Assembly: GCA_030272155.1 (NCBI GenBank)
Contig: CP126205.1
Location: 3,708,501 to 3,772,500, forward strand
Origin: Tetradesmus obliquus
Lineage: Eukaryota > Chlorophyta > Chlorophyceae > Sphaeropleales > Scenedesmaceae
Length of the DNA: 64,000 nt
Direction: 5' to 3'
The notes under the pieces are model-generated. The model had not been told where the DNA came from. It did no database searches and saw nothing but the letters and a program-made list of their open reading frames with translations. Each line of letters opens with the position of its first letter. Within the stretch, counting starts at the first letter, position 1. Positions 30,197-41,730 of the stretch are shown here, piece after piece. The translations under genes and the position numbers were made by a program.

Positions 30197-31019
30197 TGGC
30201 TGCAGCTGCTGCTGGTCACTGCTTGTGGTACAGCTGCGACTGCTGCTGCTGGTGCCGGTGCCCTGCTGCTGTTCCTGCTGATTTACGTGAGCGCACAGAC
30301 AGCTGAAACGTGTTGTTAGAACCAAGCTCCGCTTTGATCGGCCGAGTGTAACGCGCAATGCAAGCGATGCACGGTATCGCACAGCAGCTGTCGACGTTAG
30401 GTCTTTGGTGCCTGAGCGAGGTGCAGTCCACGAATTTCAAACGCAAATGCATTTACAGCCTGCTCAACAGCTGATCGAGTGCTGTCAGGCGCATATGCGT
30501 GGATCATGGGCTGGCCAAAGCTGTGACAGAAGTGAGCACCGATGACGTATGTCTGCAACGGCAGCTACAGAACATCGCCCAACGTATATCAACGCAAGGC
30601 AATTTTGGCCTTAAACAACAAAGGTTGCGCTGGATCGTCTTTGTTGCTTGCAGGTAAGAACAGCAGTGCGATAGCACTCTCGCGAAGTACGCGCGTGCGC
30701 CTAGCCTGCTCAACAGGCGATGATTCAACCTGCCTCACACACCACCACTGAAATATCAATGTTTACTGTCCCCATGTAAGTGATCGTGTTGACAGTGGGA
30801 GTTGGCAGCCAGCTTTGCTGAAAGATTCGGAGCAGCAGCGAACAACCTTGGAGTGGAGGTTGACTCACCTTTGAACGCTAAGGACGCACCGGTAGTTGCT
30901 GCTAAAGCAGCTTTATGTTCGATATATTAAGCAAATGTGACGTGTAGCATCGCCTGCTATGCCACGTTGTCCGGCTGGTCAGACCCAGTCACAGCAAGGC
31001 TGCATGCAGTATACTGCGC

Positions 31020-31100
31020 AGTAGCATGCTAGCTACGTAGCTAGGTTGGGCCTGCTAGGTGGGTAGCTAGGCCAACTAGGGTGGCTAGGTGCTGGGTAGG
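31020..31100. repeat. CTAGGT-rich degenerate repeat
   Basis: Clustered gctagct, ctaggt and gggtagcta variants. Confidence 0.6.
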
Positions 31101-31344
31101 CCACCTTTGTCCCAGCTTTGTATCCGCTATGTCTCTGGCTAGGGCAAGGCCTAGCTGGCCTGGACCTCTGCAAAATCTACCCTAACTGATGAGCCATCCT
31201 GCCAGTAGAGCGCTGCGCAGCACATGTGTACAGCTAAGCTGATAGATAGTCATCTACAGGTGATCTGCTGCAAGTTGTTATCGCCTGAAAAACCGCCCGA
31301 GGCGGTGCAGGTAGTGCTAGGCTGGCCCAGCTCAGCTGTTGTAC

Positions 31345-31455
31345 AGGCGATTATGCCGGCGGCATAGGCTATGCCAGGCTATGCCAGATCTGGCTAATGG
31401 AATGCCATGGCATAGGCTATGCCAGGCTATGCCAGGCTATGCCAGGCTATGATAG
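31345..31455. repeat. 10-bp GCCAGGCTAT tandem repeat
   Basis: Two clusters of tatgccaggc units flank a ggcataggctatgcc motif that also forms a partial inverted repeat. Confidence 0.85.
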
Positions 31456-31689
31456 CCTGCAGCAGAATACAGGGGGGCTTCTGGACCAGCATTGCTTGAA
31501 GGTGCGCAGTTGTGCATTTACCATGCCTAAAAACTGTCATTTCACCCAAAAACTGTCATTTCACCTCTCCATCAGCTGTACACTCTCATCATCTCTTCTG
31601 TCTGGCTGTCCGTTGGCAGCCGTCAAGCAGTTCAGCCGAGTCAGTTTTAAAACAACAGCTGTCATGTGACAGAGCGTGTGCAGCGCAGG

Positions 31690-31905
31690 ATCAACTGTCA
31701 CCGTCATGTACAGCACCTAGGCAGAGCTCTGCAACACTCCTTACGAAAAAGGCGCTATCAAACCCAGCAGCACCAGACACAGCATGTGACTACAACGTTT
31801 CAACGCAGGGTCAACTGTTACCATCATGTACAGCAGACAGGCAGAGCTCTGCAACACTCCTTAGGAACGAGGCGCTATCAAACCCAGCAGCACCAGACAC
31901 TGCAG
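31690..31905 (-). repeat. 100-bp direct repeat at the GT8 3' end
   Basis: Copies at 31690-31785 and 31803-31905 match closely and encode SGAAGFDSASFLRS or its variant. The gene's stop lies in the first copy reached; the second lies beyond it. Confidence 0.8.
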
Positions 31906-32057
31906 CTGCCAGTGAGCAGTTGCCTGCAGTCCCTGAGCTCCCTAGACCATTGCTGCTGTCACTGCCCCTGCTGCTGCTGCTGCCGCTGCTGCTGCTGCTG
32001 CTGCTGCTGCTGCCGCCGCCGCTCTTATCACATCTGCGAGCCGCACCACTACCACCG

Positions 32058-32096
<39 letters not shown>

Positions 32097-33433
32097 GTTG
32101 CACTGTCTTGTCCCTGCAGCATCCTGCAAAGCTCCTGCAGCTCTGCTACTGCTGCCTTTTCAAACTCTAGCTGCTGCGGCCTACAGCCTCCCCAAGGCGT
32201 CTTGTCCAAAACCCTAAACCATGCCTTTTTAAAAGGGTTAGGCACACGAACGCCCAGGGCTTGCTTGGGGTTTTACGTAGGGGTTTAGCAGCTGGCTAGG
32301 GCTGATGGTTGGGGGCCCTGTGAAGTGAATGATTGCTGGTGCTGCTTCAAGTTGGTCTGCTGCTGCCGGGGTGAAGAGTGCAGGGCAGTGGGTGCCTTCG
32401 GAGCGAGTGCGGTCCCTTAGGTAAGTGCCTATGCCCTGTACAAGCAATCAGTTGGAGCAATCATCATCTGGCAGCGCATGGCGGACAGCATGCTGCTTCA
32501 TGCGGCTAGATGTACTTTGAGTGCACCGGCTTGCTGGGAGTCTCCATGCCCTGCACAAGCAAGCAGATGCATGAAGCCATGATGCAGATGCATGAAGCAG
32601 ATGCATGAAGCAGATGTAAGCAGATGCATGCAGATGCATGAAGCAGATGCATGAAGCCATCAGCGCACGTGATGAGCATGCCTACAAGCACCATGCTGGC
32701 GGGTAGGGTGCAAGCAGGCCAAATGATGGTTTGCTGAAACTCATCACTGAGCGTAATCTCACAGGCAGTGGCATAACAGCAGGAGGTTTGACCCTGCGAG
32801 GTCATAACCAGGTTCACTGCAAATCCTGGTGCTGCAACAGCCTCAGCTGTAGATACTTGCTGCCCCACCTGCACGCTCCAGGTGGGTGCCAGCTGCAGCC
32901 AGCAGCAAGGCCTGCAGCAAGGCCTGATGCGTGCGAATCACCCTAGTGACGATGATATCTTTCGTTGCGCTACTCTCAGCACCCAGCTCTCACCTGCACT
33001 ATCCAGGGCGGCAGCTCCAGCCAGCATCAGCAGGCACGGGCAGTGCAGCTGGTTGTACACTGGTGTTGATGTGATAAAGCGCAGAGGACTGCCTCAGTAC
33101 CAGCTCTCACCTGCACATTCCAGGTAGGCGGCAGCTCCAGCCAACCACCAGGCCTGCAGCACATCAGGTTGAGTGCATCCTGGTCGTGATAAGCCAAGCA
33201 AGCAGCAGCAGCAGCAGCAGGGCTGCTGCCAGGCGCCTCCTGCTGCTGCGCATCACCAGAGCTTGCGTTATCTGCTGCTGCGGTTGCTGCATCTGCATCT
33301 CCGATCTGAACCCCAAACCCCAGCTGCAGCAGGGTTTCCTGCAAGCTGCCTGCCTCTGCCCGCCACTGCTTCAGATTCAGCAGCAGCACGCCAGCATTGA
33401 AATATGGAGCGGAGCTACTCCACTGGCCCAATG

Positions 33434-33528
<95 letters not shown>

Positions 33529-34200
33529 AACTGCATCAGGCCGGCGTGGCCGTATGGCAGTCCAAAGTCCCTCACAGCCGCAAGCAGTGGTGCCACCCTG
33601 CTGGCGGCGCTGTGTCGCGCTTGCTCAGCAGCAGTGGCGTGTGTAAGGTCCTACAGCAGGAGAGGATGAAAGATGTGTGAGGAGTTGAGGTGGTGCAAGC
33701 AAGCTGATGCAGCGCACTGCGTGTATGTAAACATACCAGTATAGACATATGTCTTGTGGGGTTCCATTACTGCCTCCTGCGCCTAGCAAGACAGTCTCGC
33801 AAGCTCAGGGCTGCAGCTAAAGGTATTGCTCAGGACACCCATGGCTACATCTCAAGAGCGTTGAGGTCTAGCAGCATGCTCCTGGGCACCAGGGGTGACG
33901 CAAACTCAACAGTAGCTTACTGTTGCAAGACGGTGTATGCCACCAGAAAACTTTGCAGACTGTGATTTGAAGTCCTCAGAAATAGCGCAAGAACATCACT
34001 TCAAAGATGCTGTGCACCCACCTTGCTATCGAACAGCGATGGTGCCTCAAGCAGCAGGCAGCATGGGTCCCTCTGCAGCAGCAGGTCACAGTCCAGGTAC
34101 AGTGCTGACTCAGCGGAAGCCGGCAGCAGCAGCGGCAGCAGCAGCTTGAGCCAGCTCCAGCGGCTGGCATAAGAGCTGCAGGGCGGCAGGGTGTACGTGA

Positions 34201-34233
<33 letters not shown>

Positions 34234-34720
34234 TGCTGCTGTGGTGCGTTCTGATGGTGGTTTGCAACCCTGCTGGCACCACATGCAGCAACGCAGTAGC
34301 ACCTGCATGGCATGGCACAGGAGGAAGCAAACATTGCATTACATTACATGCTCCACTCAATGGAAGCCCATTGCAGAGCCAGACCACTTGGGGAGGATGC
34401 TGCAGCAAAGCAAGGAGCGTACAACAAGCGATTGAAATTGGTGCTGCATTGCTTGGAAGCAGTTCGAGCTTAGCTCAAGCTGCAAGCTAGTAGATACTCC
34501 AAATCGAGGAGTAGAAAACCCCATCAGGAGCCAATGAGAGGGTCGCAGACGGTATCCAATGCCAGCAGCAGCTGCAGGTACGCGACTCACCTGGTTTTGT
34601 GTTGCTGTGCTTCTCCACCATTTCATGCAGTCTAGCAAGTGTTGCTGCAGTGAGGCCAACATCAATCAGCCACACATGCAGCTGCTGCGCTTCGCAGTGT
34701 TGTGGGCAACCTGCGTCATC

Positions 34721-34779
<59 letters not shown>

Positions 34780-34894
34780 TGTTGGTGGATAATTGGGCAG
34801 CTTCACCAATGCTGGAGAGTAAAGATTGCAAGGAAACAGCTAATCCCATGGCATATGCTTCGTCTGCGATGAATACGAAGTGAAACTGCTCCAT
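31811..34894 (-). CDS. Glycosyltransferase family 8 protein
   Basis: GT8 enzymes are retaining, Mn2+-dependent transferases using UDP-sugars. Exon 1 (34591-34894) starts MEQFHFVFIADEAYAMG, the typical nucleotide-binding start, followed by LHVWLID. Exon 2 (34022-34302) has the ALYLDCDLLLQRD motif with the DxD metal site (DCD). Exon 3 (33111-33623) has YFNAGVLLLNLKQW, YHDQDALNLM and ELPPTWNVQ. Exons 1 to 3 join with consistent phase. A later exon (about 32275-32430) has PAIIHFTGP and LLNPY, and the C-terminal part has AWFRVLDKTPW, all GT8 landmarks. Poly-Ser inserts encoded by sense (CAG)n tracts interrupt exons 1-3. The exon between 33111 and 32430 is unclear. No signal peptide or membrane anchor is obvious. 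The substrate is unknown. It shares a 374-bp promoter region with the + strand glycosyltransferase. Confidence 0.85.
32560..32665. repeat. 15-bp repeat (gcagatgcatgaagc)
   Basis: About six imperfect copies within the GT8 gene, probably intronic. Confidence 0.85.
32840..33040 (-). repeat. Two downstream copies of GT8 exon 3' end (LELPPTWNVQ)
   Basis: The exon ends ELPPTWNVQ before GTGAGA at 33111. Copies near 32990-33025 (LELPPW.VQ) and 32845-32890 (LQLAPTWSVQ) follow, each with a GTG donor-like sequence. Confidence 0.75.
33437..33528 (+). repeat. (CTG)n microsatellite coding for poly-Ser in GT8
   Basis: About 30 triplets. On the sense strand it is read AGC, giving a Ser run within exon 3 between the Mn-site and NAGV motifs, without breaking the frame. 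Confidence 0.9.
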
Positions 34895-35268
34895 CGCGAG
34901 CGTGTAATACAGGCAGTCAAACGCCGGTGGTTATTTGACAAATGCAACTGTTTTGTACACCGCCATCGAGAAGTTCAGGAGGCAAAAGCACCACAATATG
35001 GTGTCTGTCATGATCCAATGCAACGAGTCCAATGTAACAACGTGAGTGTCATCTGCAAACGCCTTTCGGCCCGCCGAACCACCAGCACGGATGGATCACG
35101 GACGCACACGAACACAGGGCACGGTTAAGGCAGCAATCTTACGTCATCAATATCAAAGTGCTGAAACTTTGCCTGCGATGCAGATCAGCGCCATATGCTT
35201 GCTGATGCTTTTCAACAGCAAACTCTGGACTCGAGCATCTACAGCTGGGCTGCGCAAAGTCATCGTCA
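34895..35268. promoter_or_regulatory. Shared bidirectional promoter region of two glycosyltransferases
   Basis: 374 bp separate the divergent start codons of the GT8 gene (-) and the two-domain GT gene (+). No clear TATA pair is seen. The role is inferred from layout. Confidence 0.5.
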
Positions 35269-35802
35269 ATGGCCGGCCGCGCAGAAAGCCTAAGGCTGGC
35301 AATCCTACTGCCAATCACAAGCAGGACATCAGATTTTCCTAAACGCAGCCAGTCGCCTGGTGTACTTGAGGGTATCATAGCTGGTTTACAAACCTTGGCA
35401 GCCTCTCTCCATGGCAGCAGCAGCAGCAGTCCCGCCACTACTGTCCTGCTAGGCATCGACTCTGATGACTCCCTGCTGCTGGATAACCAGCAGCAGCTGC
35501 TGGACGCCTTTGCACCAGCTGCTGGCAGCAGCACTGCTGCTGCTGCTGCTGCAGAAATGCATGTGGTGATCTTTAGTGAAGAGCAGCGGGCCGGGTATGG
35601 CCATGGAGCTGTGTGCAAGCTGTGGAACATCATGGCTGCTGCTGCTGTGGAAAAGTATCAGTGTGATCTTGTGGTGCTACTGGGTGAGCTGGCACAGGGG
35701 GCAAGCAGGGTGTGCGCACAGTTGTACTCAGTTGCTCACAATTCGAAGTTGCAAGCCCTGTCAGAAGCAAGACTTGTGAGCAGCCTTCACAGCCTAACCT
35801 CG

Positions 35803-35839
<37 letters not shown>

Positions 35840-35924
35840 TGTGGCCTGCTGCAGGTGATGATGCTAAGGTCCATCCACTCAACTGACCAAGCCTGGTGAG
35901 GGCAGCCTTCACAGCCCAACCACA

Positions 35925-36007
<83 letters not shown>

Positions 36008-36091
36008 GTGACCTGTTGCAGGTGATGACACTGAGGTCAATCCTCCTGGCTGGCCAAGCCTGGTGACAGCAGCCTTCACAGCCCAACCACA

Positions 36092-36126
<35 letters not shown>

Positions 36127-38369
36127 GTGGCCTGCTGCAGGTGATGACACTGAGGTCAATCCTCCTGGCTGGCCAAGCCTGGTGACAGCAGCCTTCACAG
36201 CCCAACCTCAGCTGCTGCTGCTGCTGCTGAACGACACAGCAGATCCGGGCTACCCCTCATTCCCTGTGCTGAGGGCAGGCGAGCACCTGAGGCTGTTCAG
36301 CCGGCTGCTGCCTGACTGCTTCGTCAACCAAGGTGGGCACACTTCCTGTGGTGCGTTTTGTAGGTTAAGCTGGCAGTGTTTGGCCAGCTGCTGACTGACT
36401 GCTTTTAAGTTCAAACTTAATAGTTTCAATCACGCCCTGTGGCGTGTTCAAGTGTGGCAGCACCTGAGGCTGTATGGGCAGCTGCTGCCAGGCTGTTCAA
36501 TCAACCCAGAGTAGAACTGGCAGCAGCTGCCTCTGACGATGAGCTGTGTTGGCATGCTCTATTGGACATGCAGCAGAGCAATGGGCAAATCCAATGCCGC
36601 AAGCGAAGCGGCTTGCTTGCTGCCTTGCGCTCTGCCGTGGGTGCATACTATGAACAGTACCCAACACCCATAGCATGGTGCATGAGTGACACCCCTGTTA
36701 CTCTGTGTTTCACTGCAACTCCTCTCACATTTCAAAGGAGGAGACCCCTATCTGGCTGCCCTGTACCGCCGCTGGCCCAGCCGTCTTGCCATGCTGCCAG
36801 AAGTAACAGTTACTAACAAGGTCGGCGGCGTGCAGCGCTCTGACCAGCCATACAGCGAGCCCCGCTACAGCCGCTGCAGCATCAGTAAGGAGATCATGCT
36901 GCAGGAGCTGAAGCGCGGTACAGCTGTACTGCAGGCAGCGGGATTTGGCAGTACATCTGTACCAGAGTCTGGCAGAACCTCAGATCACCAGCAGCAGCAG
37001 CTGCAGCAGCAGCAGCAAGCACTGCAGATTGCTCCTGCTGGCCCTGCTGCTGCTGGAAGTGACTCGGACATCAACCATGACCGTGAGGAGCCTGCAGCTA
37101 CATCCAGAGCTGAGTCAGCAGCAGCCCAATGCAACAGCTCTGCCGCAGAGCACCTGGCAGGGGACTGCCCACCGGTTTGCAGCAGCTGCAGCAGTCACTG
37201 CTCGCAGCATACCTCAGCAGCAGCCGCCACACAATACGCACCTGTGCAGTGCGCCCATGGCTGTGCTGCGTCCAGCAGCAGCAGCAGTAGCAGCAGCAGC
37301 AGCAGGCAGCTGGCTGTGGATGTGCTGGTGCCAACAGCGCGGCTGGACCTGGGCCTGCTGCAGGGCATTGCAGAGGCCGTGCTGTGAGTGACACCTGACG
37401 CCTGGAGAATTAAAATGATGCACGCCGCTGTTGCACACTGCTAATGTTGTTGACTGCGTGTCACACCATGTGCGCCTTGCCAGCATGCTGCAGTGCTGCG
37501 CCTGGTTGCATCAAGCAGTTCTCAATTTACAAAGGAGCATCATGCTGTAGTGGCACGGTGCGCTGAATTGGAAAGCAAGCTAGCAGCTTCCTCCTAGCAT
37601 CCTCAGAGTCCAGTGCAGCAAAGGCACTGCTGCTCACCCTTTAGCCACCAAAAGGATCCCTGCTGCTATCTGCGATGCATATTGTGTTATGCAATAAGAA
37701 GCACAGAACTGACCCACATGCACCTTCCTCGGCGCCTACTGACGCCCATCCCTGCTGCTGCACTGCCTGTGATCATGTGTTGTAGTTCTTTATGTAGCAG
37801 CAAGTGCCCCGCTCCCGCAGGCTGCGATCTCAGCCTGATCCTTGTGGTGGACAGGGCGGCAGCCGACATAAGCTGCGAGCAGCGCAACTGGCTGCAGCAG
37901 CTGCAGTGCCGCTGGCTGCACAAGGTGCGCACCGGCTGATCTGTGTATGGCGTGCTGGTTGTGTTGGTTAAGCCACTTGTTCTGTATTGGGTGTGTCAGC
38001 TGTTAGGCACAGCTTGCAGGGACTCACTGCACTGCGCGCTGCCTCAAACCCAACGCTGCTGCTGCTGCTGCTGCTGCTGCCGCCTGCGCCAGGTGCGGGT
38101 GCGGCTCAACGGCACCAATGCCGGCGCCTCAGCCACACGCAACAGGGCCCTGCAGGTGATGCGGTGGCAGTTGCGGCAGCAGGGCAGACAGGGCGCTGCA
38201 GGCGATGCGGTGGCAGTTGCGGCAGCAGGGCAGACAGCAACGCTGCATCTGATGTTGGCAGAAAGCCTAGGTAACCTTCATGTTTTTTGATGATGTTGAC
38301 TCACAACCTCAAGGGCTTATTAAACAATGCACTGCCACAGATCTCTATGTCTCCTGCCCACATCTTCTA

Positions 38370-38409
<40 letters not shown>

Positions 38410-39356
38410 AGGAGAGCTTGGCTGATTACGTCATTATGTGGGATGATGACATCAGGCCCGAACCAGGCTGCCTCGCAGCGTACGTGACCGCCATGCAGCA
38501 GCACCCACAGGTGAGGCGGCAGGCAGGCTGACACGGAACACTTGATGCCCTTCATGTGATGCTGGATCACAGATGACCATGTCAGTGGCACTGCCTGAGG
38601 CATAGGCCGTACAGCACCGCCCAAAGGTGACACAGCTGGCAGCCCCGGCCACACGCTGCGTTGACCACGACTGTGCCAGCACTTATGCCCCTTTGGCGAC
38701 CTGCAGGTGTTAGTGACACCGCCTGTGGCACTGTGCTGACCTTATGCCATCCATATGCCATCGCACTGTGTGTCCCTGCATCTCATAATGCGGTCAGCTG
38801 CGGTGTGATGAAGGCGTGTTGTAGCTTTTGGCTGCCTACAATTCATCATCAAAACAGATGTTTGGTTGCATATGGAATCCTCTGAAACAATGCAGCCAAG
38901 CTGGCTGCTCCGTGGATGCGCTGCATGCAGGCCTTGGGATTTGCCGGCCCTTCATTTGTGCCAGGTGCCTTGGCGGCCTGTGGGCCTGCGGCCTGCACAT
39001 AGCATTGTACTGTCATACTGTGGCAGGCATACACGTCCTGAAACGTATTGGGTGTTATGTCCCGCCGCTGCTGCCCTGCAGGCGTTGGGCTTTGCTGGCC
39101 CCTCATTTGTGCCCAAGTGCCCCAACAGCATGTGGGCCTGCGCCCTGCACATGTCAGACTGCCTGTTCTTCTGGGATGTGGCAGCAGATTGGAAGGTGGC
39201 TGAGGTGAGCAGTGTGTGACCCTGCTGCTGCTGCTGCTGTCGCTGCTGCTGCTGGTGTTGTTGAGATCAGTCACAGCACTGCTGCCTGGGGCATGTCCTC
39301 ATGATGCCTGCTTGATCAGATGGTCCCGTGCGACACCCGCTGCAAGAGCACGAGCT

Positions 39357-39426
<70 letters not shown>

Positions 39427-41161
39427 CCTAATGGCAGGAGATTCCATGGGCTGTCACAGCCAACGTGGCTCTAGTCAACAGCGCAGAGGAGTTTGACCTG
39501 CGCTTCCCCAAGACTGGCGGAGGTGAAGACATTGACTACTGCCTCAGGGTAACTGGTGGCAGGCTGCTGCCAGTGCCACAGGTGCGTTGTGCATTTAAAA
39601 GTGTGTGGGTAGGAGCGGGGAGGAAATTCAGGCTGCTGCCAGTGCCTTGTGTATGCTTGAAGCGCGCGTGCGGACTGTGTACGACTGGTTGTACGGCAGG
39701 TGCAGACATTGACTACTGCCTCAGGGTGACTGGTGGCAAGCTGCTGCCAGTGCCACAGGTGCGCGCTGACCATACCAGGCCTGTCCTTGTCCTTCTCTAA
39801 ATTACACACGGCAGAGCATAGGCTCAAGCAGGCTTGCCTGCTTCTGATGCGTAGGACTTGTAACTATTAACGCGCTTACCTCCCCACCTGCCAGGTGTTC
39901 GAAGGCGCAGACTGACTGATGTCAACAAATGTGCGGTCACTGTCAGGGCCATGTGACACGAAATTTGGCTGGCGGCCCACACAATAGCTTAGAGCAAATC
40001 CTGCTGCAACTTGATTCTTCCTACTTACTTTGAGAGATGATAGTTGCATGTGTTGCCATCTGTGAGGGAAAAAAAGGCAATGCCAAACCTTGACCTGATC
40101 TATCAACCACCTGCCCTGTTCCATGTGTATTGACGCCTGCGCCCCGCGCCCCCCTTCCCCCACCCCACCCACCCCCCTCCTTGGGAGGCTGCTGTACACC
40201 ACCCACTGTGGCAACGGCCGCCGCTGCTACAACCGATTCTTCAGCTGGGCCTACGGCGATGTTGATGTCTAGCTGGTGGGAATTTGCTCCGGAGGGTAAC
40301 AAAAACACGTCACTGCCGCAGGCTGCCGCGCGCCACCCGCTGAGGACAGAAACGGCGCTGCAATACCTCTACCTGACCCGTTCGTCACGGTTGCTGTTCA
40401 AAACCACCCGCCTGCCCCCCGTCCCTCTTCCACAGGCTGCCGTGCACCACCCTCTGTGGAACAACGGCCGCCGCTGCTACAACCGATTCTTTGGATGGGC
40501 CTACGGCGACGGAGCACTCATCCCCATGTACCCCCATCTGACGTATATCAGCTGGCCTTGTAGCACAGAGGCATGCTGGCTGCTGCTGCTGCTGGCGGCT
40601 GCAGCACAGGCCTGCTACGTGCTGCTGCAGCTGCTGCTTGCAGCAGTCATTTTGATGCTACCGGCTAGCAGCATGCTCAAAAGCTGCACGCCGCTGCAAG
40701 CAGAGTTAGGTGCCAGCTGGGTCAGCCAGTTTAGCATTGGCTGCATTTGCGCTGCCGTGGGCTTCAAAGCAACAGACCTGCTGCTTGATGTGTTGCGGGC
40801 CTTCCACCCCTCCCGCCGAGCCAAACATGAGACATCCTCACCCCTGCTGCGTGTAGCTGCAGCAGCAGAGGCTTCTTGCATCAAGAGCTGGTCTGTAAGC
40901 GGGAGGATCTGGGGGCATCTGCAGCGGGGAGAGCTGCACGGTCAAACATTGCTGCGGAGGTTTGACTGGTTTTGTGGGCTGGCGGCGGCTGTGGTGGCTG
41001 CTGAGAGGCGGCGGGCGGGGGCGAGGTTTGTGGCGTGCTGTGCCGCCGCATGGTGGCTGGCAAGTGCTGCATGGGGGGCTGGCAGTGGTGCTGGCAGTGG
41101 TGCTATGGTGGTGGCGGTGATTGGCGGGTGTGGTGGTGCTCTGTGGGTGCTGGAGGGCTGA
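35269..41161 (+). CDS. Protein with two GT-A glycosyltransferase domains and C-terminal membrane segment(s)
   Basis: The nine-exon model has consistent phases: 35269-35683, 36141-36332, 36738-37383, 37801-37924, 38093-38155, 38412-38510, 39082-39204, 39438-39581, 40436-41161 (843 aa). Domain 1 (residues about 8-300) has SLRLAILLPITSR, DLVVLLGDD, a W, GYPSFPVL and FVNQGGDPYL, typical of a GT-A fold with an acidic metal site. A Gln/Ser-rich linker follows. Domain 2 (about 440-700) is GT2-like: VDVLVP, LSLILVVD, NAGASATRNRAL, VIMWDDDIRP (DxD), then GGGEDIDYCLR, the usual GT2 acceptor-site motif. The C-terminal exon has WAYGDGALIP and hydrophobic stretches rich in Leu/Ala/Val, likely one or more membrane spans. 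Substrates are unknown. Head-to-head with a GT8 gene, it may act in a shared glycan pathway (inference). Confidence 0.8.
35770..36100 (+). repeat. Upstream copies of exon-2 5' part (GDDTEVNPPGWPSL)
   Basis: The functional exon starts at 36141. Copies start at 36022 (intact coding) and 35855 (TGG to TGA stop), plus a fragment at 35780-35810. Each is preceded by a (CTG)n tract and has the acceptor TGCAG. Confidence 0.85.
35943..36006 (+). repeat. (CTG)n microsatellite before an acceptor copy
   Basis: About 22 sense-strand CTG units between two exon-2 copies. Confidence 0.95.
36360..36520 (+). repeat. Two downstream copies of exon-2 3' part (HLRLFSRLLPDCF)
   Basis: The functional segment is 36284-36332. 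Degenerate copies at about 36365-36408 (LAVFGQLLTDCF, then stop) and 36450-36510 (HLRLYGQLLPG, then stop) follow it. Confidence 0.75.
38145..38240 (+). repeat. 46-bp tandem duplication at an exon donor
   Basis: gggc.ctgcagg.gatgcggtggcagttgcggcagcagggcagaca occurs twice, starting in the end of exon 38093-38155. Confidence 0.85.
38925..39025 (+). repeat. Upstream degenerate copy of exon 39082-39204
   Basis: It resembles the exon's 5' part (LGFAGPSFVP then WAC.LH) with indels and a stop. Confidence 0.7.
39361..39425 (+). repeat. (CTG)n microsatellite before exon 39438-39581
   Basis: About 22 CTG units, followed by ATGGCAG acceptor. Confidence 0.95.
39697..39761 (+). repeat. Downstream copy of exon 3' part (DIDYCLRVTGGKLLPVPQ)
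   Basis: It repeats the 3' part and GTGCG donor of exon 39438-39581; an even shorter fragment lies near 39627-39650. Confidence 0.85.
40186..40345 (+). repeat. Upstream copies of last-exon 5' part (NGRRCYNRFF.WAYGD)
   Basis: A copy at 40186-40268 runs into TAG after WAYGDVDV; a shorter fragment lies at 40318-40345. The functional exon starts at 40436. Confidence 0.8.
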
Positions 41162-41730
41162 TCAAGAGCTGGTCAGAAAGCAGCAGGCTATGCGGGCAGC
41201 TGCTGCGTGATGCCCGGCTGCGGCTCAGGAGGTTTGACTGGTTTTGTGGGCTGGCGGCGGCTGTGGTGGCTGCTGAGAGGCGGCGGGCGGGGGCGAGGTT
41301 TGTGGCGTGCTGTGCCGCCGCATGGTGGCTGGCAAGTGCTGCATGGGGGGCTGGCAGTGGTGCTGGCAGTGGTGCTATGGTGGTGGCGGTGATTGGCGGG
41401 TGTGGTGGTGCTCTGTGGGTGCTGGAGGGCTGATCAAGAGCTGGTCAGAAAGCAGCAGGCTATGCGGGCAGCTGCTGCGTGATGCCCGGCTGCGGCTCAG
41501 GAGGTTTGACTGGTTTTGTGGGCTGGCGGCGGCTGTGGTGGCTGCTGAGAGGCGGCGGGCGGGGGCGAGGTTTGTGGCGTGCTGTGCCGGCGCATGGTGG
41601 CTGGTCACTGCTGCTGAGACAGCAGCTAGTGGTGGTGGTGGTGGTGGTGGTGGTGGTGGGACAGCTACTGCTGTGGTGTGTGCGTTGATTGGCGACTGTG
41701 GCAGTGTGCTGTGGGCACTGGAGGGCTGAT
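40889..41730 (+). repeat. 272-bp tandem triplication of the terminal coding exon end
   Basis: Units start near 40889, 41162 and 41434. Units 1 and 2 are nearly identical from the FDWFCGLAAAVV segment to the stop (ALWVLEG then TGA). Unit 3 diverges where a (TGG)n run at 41629-41660 replaces part of it. Each unit keeps its own terminal stop. Confidence 0.9.

Larger units (their letters stand above)
30197..31810. other. Intergenic between BAR gene start and GT8 gene end
   Basis: It contains the BAR gene promoter side and two simple-repeat clusters. No protein-coding signal was recognised. Confidence 0.5.
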
